Shown: positions 62,742 to 64,000 of the stretch, piece by piece | Numbering within the stretch: the first letter of the stretch is position 1 | Layout of the letters: each line of letters opens with the position of its first letter | Assembly: GCF_031127905.1 (NCBI RefSeq) | Contig: NZ_JARXIC010000003.1 | Coordinates: 153,806 to 217,805, forward strand | DNA from: Thalassobacterium sedimentorum | GTDB lineage: Bacteria > Verrucomicrobiota > Verrucomicrobiia > Opitutales > Coraliomargaritaceae | Direction of reading: 5' to 3' | Length of the DNA stretch: 64,000 nt | Translations under genes and position numbers: made by a program | Notes under the pieces: generated by a model | Told to the model about the DNA's origin: nothing | The model's database searches: none | What the model saw: the letters and a program-made list of their open reading frames with translations, nothing else

Positions 62742-63737
62742 TCACTTCAAATCTGAATAGGAAAATTCCAAGAACTTATCTAAATCGATCGCCTGCTTAA
62801 TCATACCCGTCTCTAGGTAGTTTTTTTGCATCGCCGCCCACTTAGCCTTGGTCATCGATAAGGTGTGATGGCCCTCTTTCATGACAAATGGCTTTAATGC
62901 TTTAGCCTGGACGGGCACCATGGCTGCGTCAACTTCCTCACTGGCATAGGGTCCATTCACAATCAAAGCAGCAATTTCGGGCGCTCTCATGGCACGCTCC
63001 CAGCCAGCAGCCGAGGCCGCGACAAAGGCCTTTGCGACTTCCGGATGCGCCTCCACATATTTGCGACTACTGTAAATCACCATCGAATACATCGGCATGC
63101 CCAAGTCTTCAAATAACAGAGTCCCCACGGGCTGATCCGTCATGGATTGTAACCGCAGCATTTCATCAATCGCATAACCTTGATGCAGGTCAACCGATCC
63201 ATCCAGCAAGGTTTCGATCTTATGCTGCACTTTAACGGGCTCGACGGAACCCTCCGGTAGGCCGGCGGTGGCGACGAAGAACTTAAACAGCTCATCCGTG
63301 TAGGCATGAATGCCCACTCGCTTTCCCTTTAAGTCGGCGGCGCCTTCGATGCCACTTTCCTTTAAATAAATATAGCCCGCAGGGCTCTTAACGAGTACGG
63401 CACCTAAGGCGACCAAATCGGCCCCCTTTGCAACCGCATCGATCAAAATATAGGCTTCAGCAGTACCAAAGGTTGCTTTGCCCGAAGCCACGTCTTCAAT
63501 GAAGTGTGTGCCATATTCAAATGGCAAAAACTTAAAGTCTAATCCGTGCTCGGCATAGAGACCGCCCTGCTCGGCCCAGAAAAATCCAGCAAACTGAGCA
63601 TTGGAAAACCAATCTGCCTGGAAACTCACGGGCGTCAATGCAGGCGTCGCGAGATCTTCTGCAGATAATTCAGAATGCATCCAGCAGGAGCTCAAGCCCA
63701 ACAATAGCATCGAAAAATGAGGTGATAATCGAATCAT
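62742..63737 (-). CDS. NMT1/THI5-like ABC substrate-binding protein
   Basis: 331 residues from the ATG that gives a signal peptide (SPHFSMLLLGLSSCWMHSEL); a start 27 bp upstream is possible. Landmarks: VSFQADWFSNAQFAGFFWAE, GLYAEHGLDFKFLPFEYG, ATFGTAEAYILIDAVAKGAD, DLKGKRVGIHAYTDELF and AHPEVAKAFVAASAAGWERA. It resembles the protein at 47890-48906 (both have NAQFAG and the GADLVALGA-type block). It is transcribed towards the island and ends the window's gene content. Possible ribosome-site context CTGCTAATTG. Confidence 0.9.
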   Translation of the reverse strand: MIRLSPHFSMLLLGLSSCWMHSELSAEDLATPALTPVSFQADWFSNAQFAGFFWAEQGGLYAEHGLDFKFLPFEYGTHFIEDVASGKATFGTAEAYILIDAVAKGADLVALGAVLVKSPAGYIYLKESGIEGAADLKGKRVGIHAYTDELFKFFVATAGLPEGSVEPVKVQHKIETLLDGSVDLHQGYAIDEMLRLQSMTDQPVGTLLFEDLGMPMYSMVIYSSRKYVEAHPEVAKAFVAASAAGWERAMRAPEIAALIVNGPYASEEVDAAMVPVQAKALKPFVMKEGHHTLSMTKAKWAAMQKNYLETGMIKQAIDLDKFLEFSYSDLK

Positions 63738-63839
63738 GCCAACAATTAGCAGGAAGAATGACAATTAGGCGTGCCTGAAAAAAATGCGCTGCGTTAGTAG
63801 GTCAAGCACCCTTCTAAAGGTTTGATCACGCTAGCCAGA

Positions 63840-63906
63840 GGTAGGGCGCGACTTGTCGCGCCCGCAAATCCCAAGCAGCCATCACGATGCGGGCGTGACA
63901 AGTCGC
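63840..63906. repeat. REP-type inverted pair, second locus
   Basis: GGTAGGG begins at 63840 and overlaps a perfect hairpin GGGCGCGAC-TT-GTCGCGCCC (63844-63863). An inverted partial copy GCGGGCGTGACAAGTCGC lies at 63889-63906 with one mismatch. Similar head and hairpin design to 62487-62601. No gene is supported from 63738 to the window end. Confidence 0.6.
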
Positions 63907-64000
63907 AATGCCATTGCATATTAAAAATATGATAAGCCAGCAACAATATCTGTACTTTGAATGAAAAGGATCTAATAAGTTTTGGATGGCTGAAACATCC

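Overview
The window looks like a chromosome segment of a marine-type Verrucomicrobiota bacterium (Opitutae or Coraliomargarita-like). This is an inference from gene content: Gram-negative envelope genes (a type II secretion operon, a TtpC-type TonB energiser, a TonB-dependent receptor), a Verrucomicrobia-style tyrosine integrase with a GNSPEIIRKHY box, REP-like intergenic repeats and many exported hydrolases. No 16S rRNA or other taxonomic marker is present.

Layout. 1-3555: end of a pilin-like operon (prepilin, large PilX-like protein, exported unknown). 3627-5837: housekeeping genes xth, thiL and tsaE. 5869-10142 (minus strand): MoxR ATPase, DUF58 and transglutaminase (TgpA-like) operon. 10312-10764: stand-alone response regulator. 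10857-18920: type II secretion operon in the order G-H-I-J-K-L-M-D and a C/P-like gene; the GspE ATPase and GspF platform genes are not in the window.

18966-26912: an integrated element of about 7.9 kb, inserted in the 3' end of a tRNA-Arg(CCT) gene that remains complete at the right boundary. It carries an integrase, an AlpA-like regulator, a primase-like protein, a RepA-like ATPase, a terminase-small-subunit-like protein and one HK97-type major capsid protein. There is no portal, large terminase, protease or tail gene. Two intergenic regions are rich in inverted repeats. This is the profile of a capsid-encoding phage satellite rather than a full prophage.

27283-41356: MgtC-like protein, RecQ, a stand-alone ribosomal protein S18 gene, a Sua5/YrdC protein, then a complete TonB energising operon (DUF3450, TtpC-like ExbB, ExbB, ExbD, TonB, TPR protein), DUF3891, RidA, an MFS transporter and a PhoD-like phosphatase. 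An 88-bp tandem repeat array (41464-41878) closes this part.

41891-63737: a 22-kb uptake and catabolic island built around one divergent promoter region (49766-49903). The left arm is one eight-gene run: cytochrome c, periplasmic binding protein, cytosine-deaminase-like amidohydrolase, DUF2165 membrane protein, a second amidohydrolase, two creatininase-fold proteins and an exported amidohydrolase. The right arm has an FAD oxidase-like protein, a CocE-type hydrolase, an ABC ATPase, a permease, a binding protein, a second FAD protein, a third creatininase-fold protein, a methyltransferase, a TonB-dependent receptor and a further binding protein. A fourth binding protein lies convergently at the end. 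My reading is that the receptor (energised by the 31.7-37.0 kb TonB system) and the THI5/NMT1-type binding proteins import a small nitrogen heterocycle, and the amidohydrolase, creatininase and FAD enzymes deaminate, open or oxidise it. The substrate cannot be named from sequence. This island and the phage satellite are the two most novel parts of the window.
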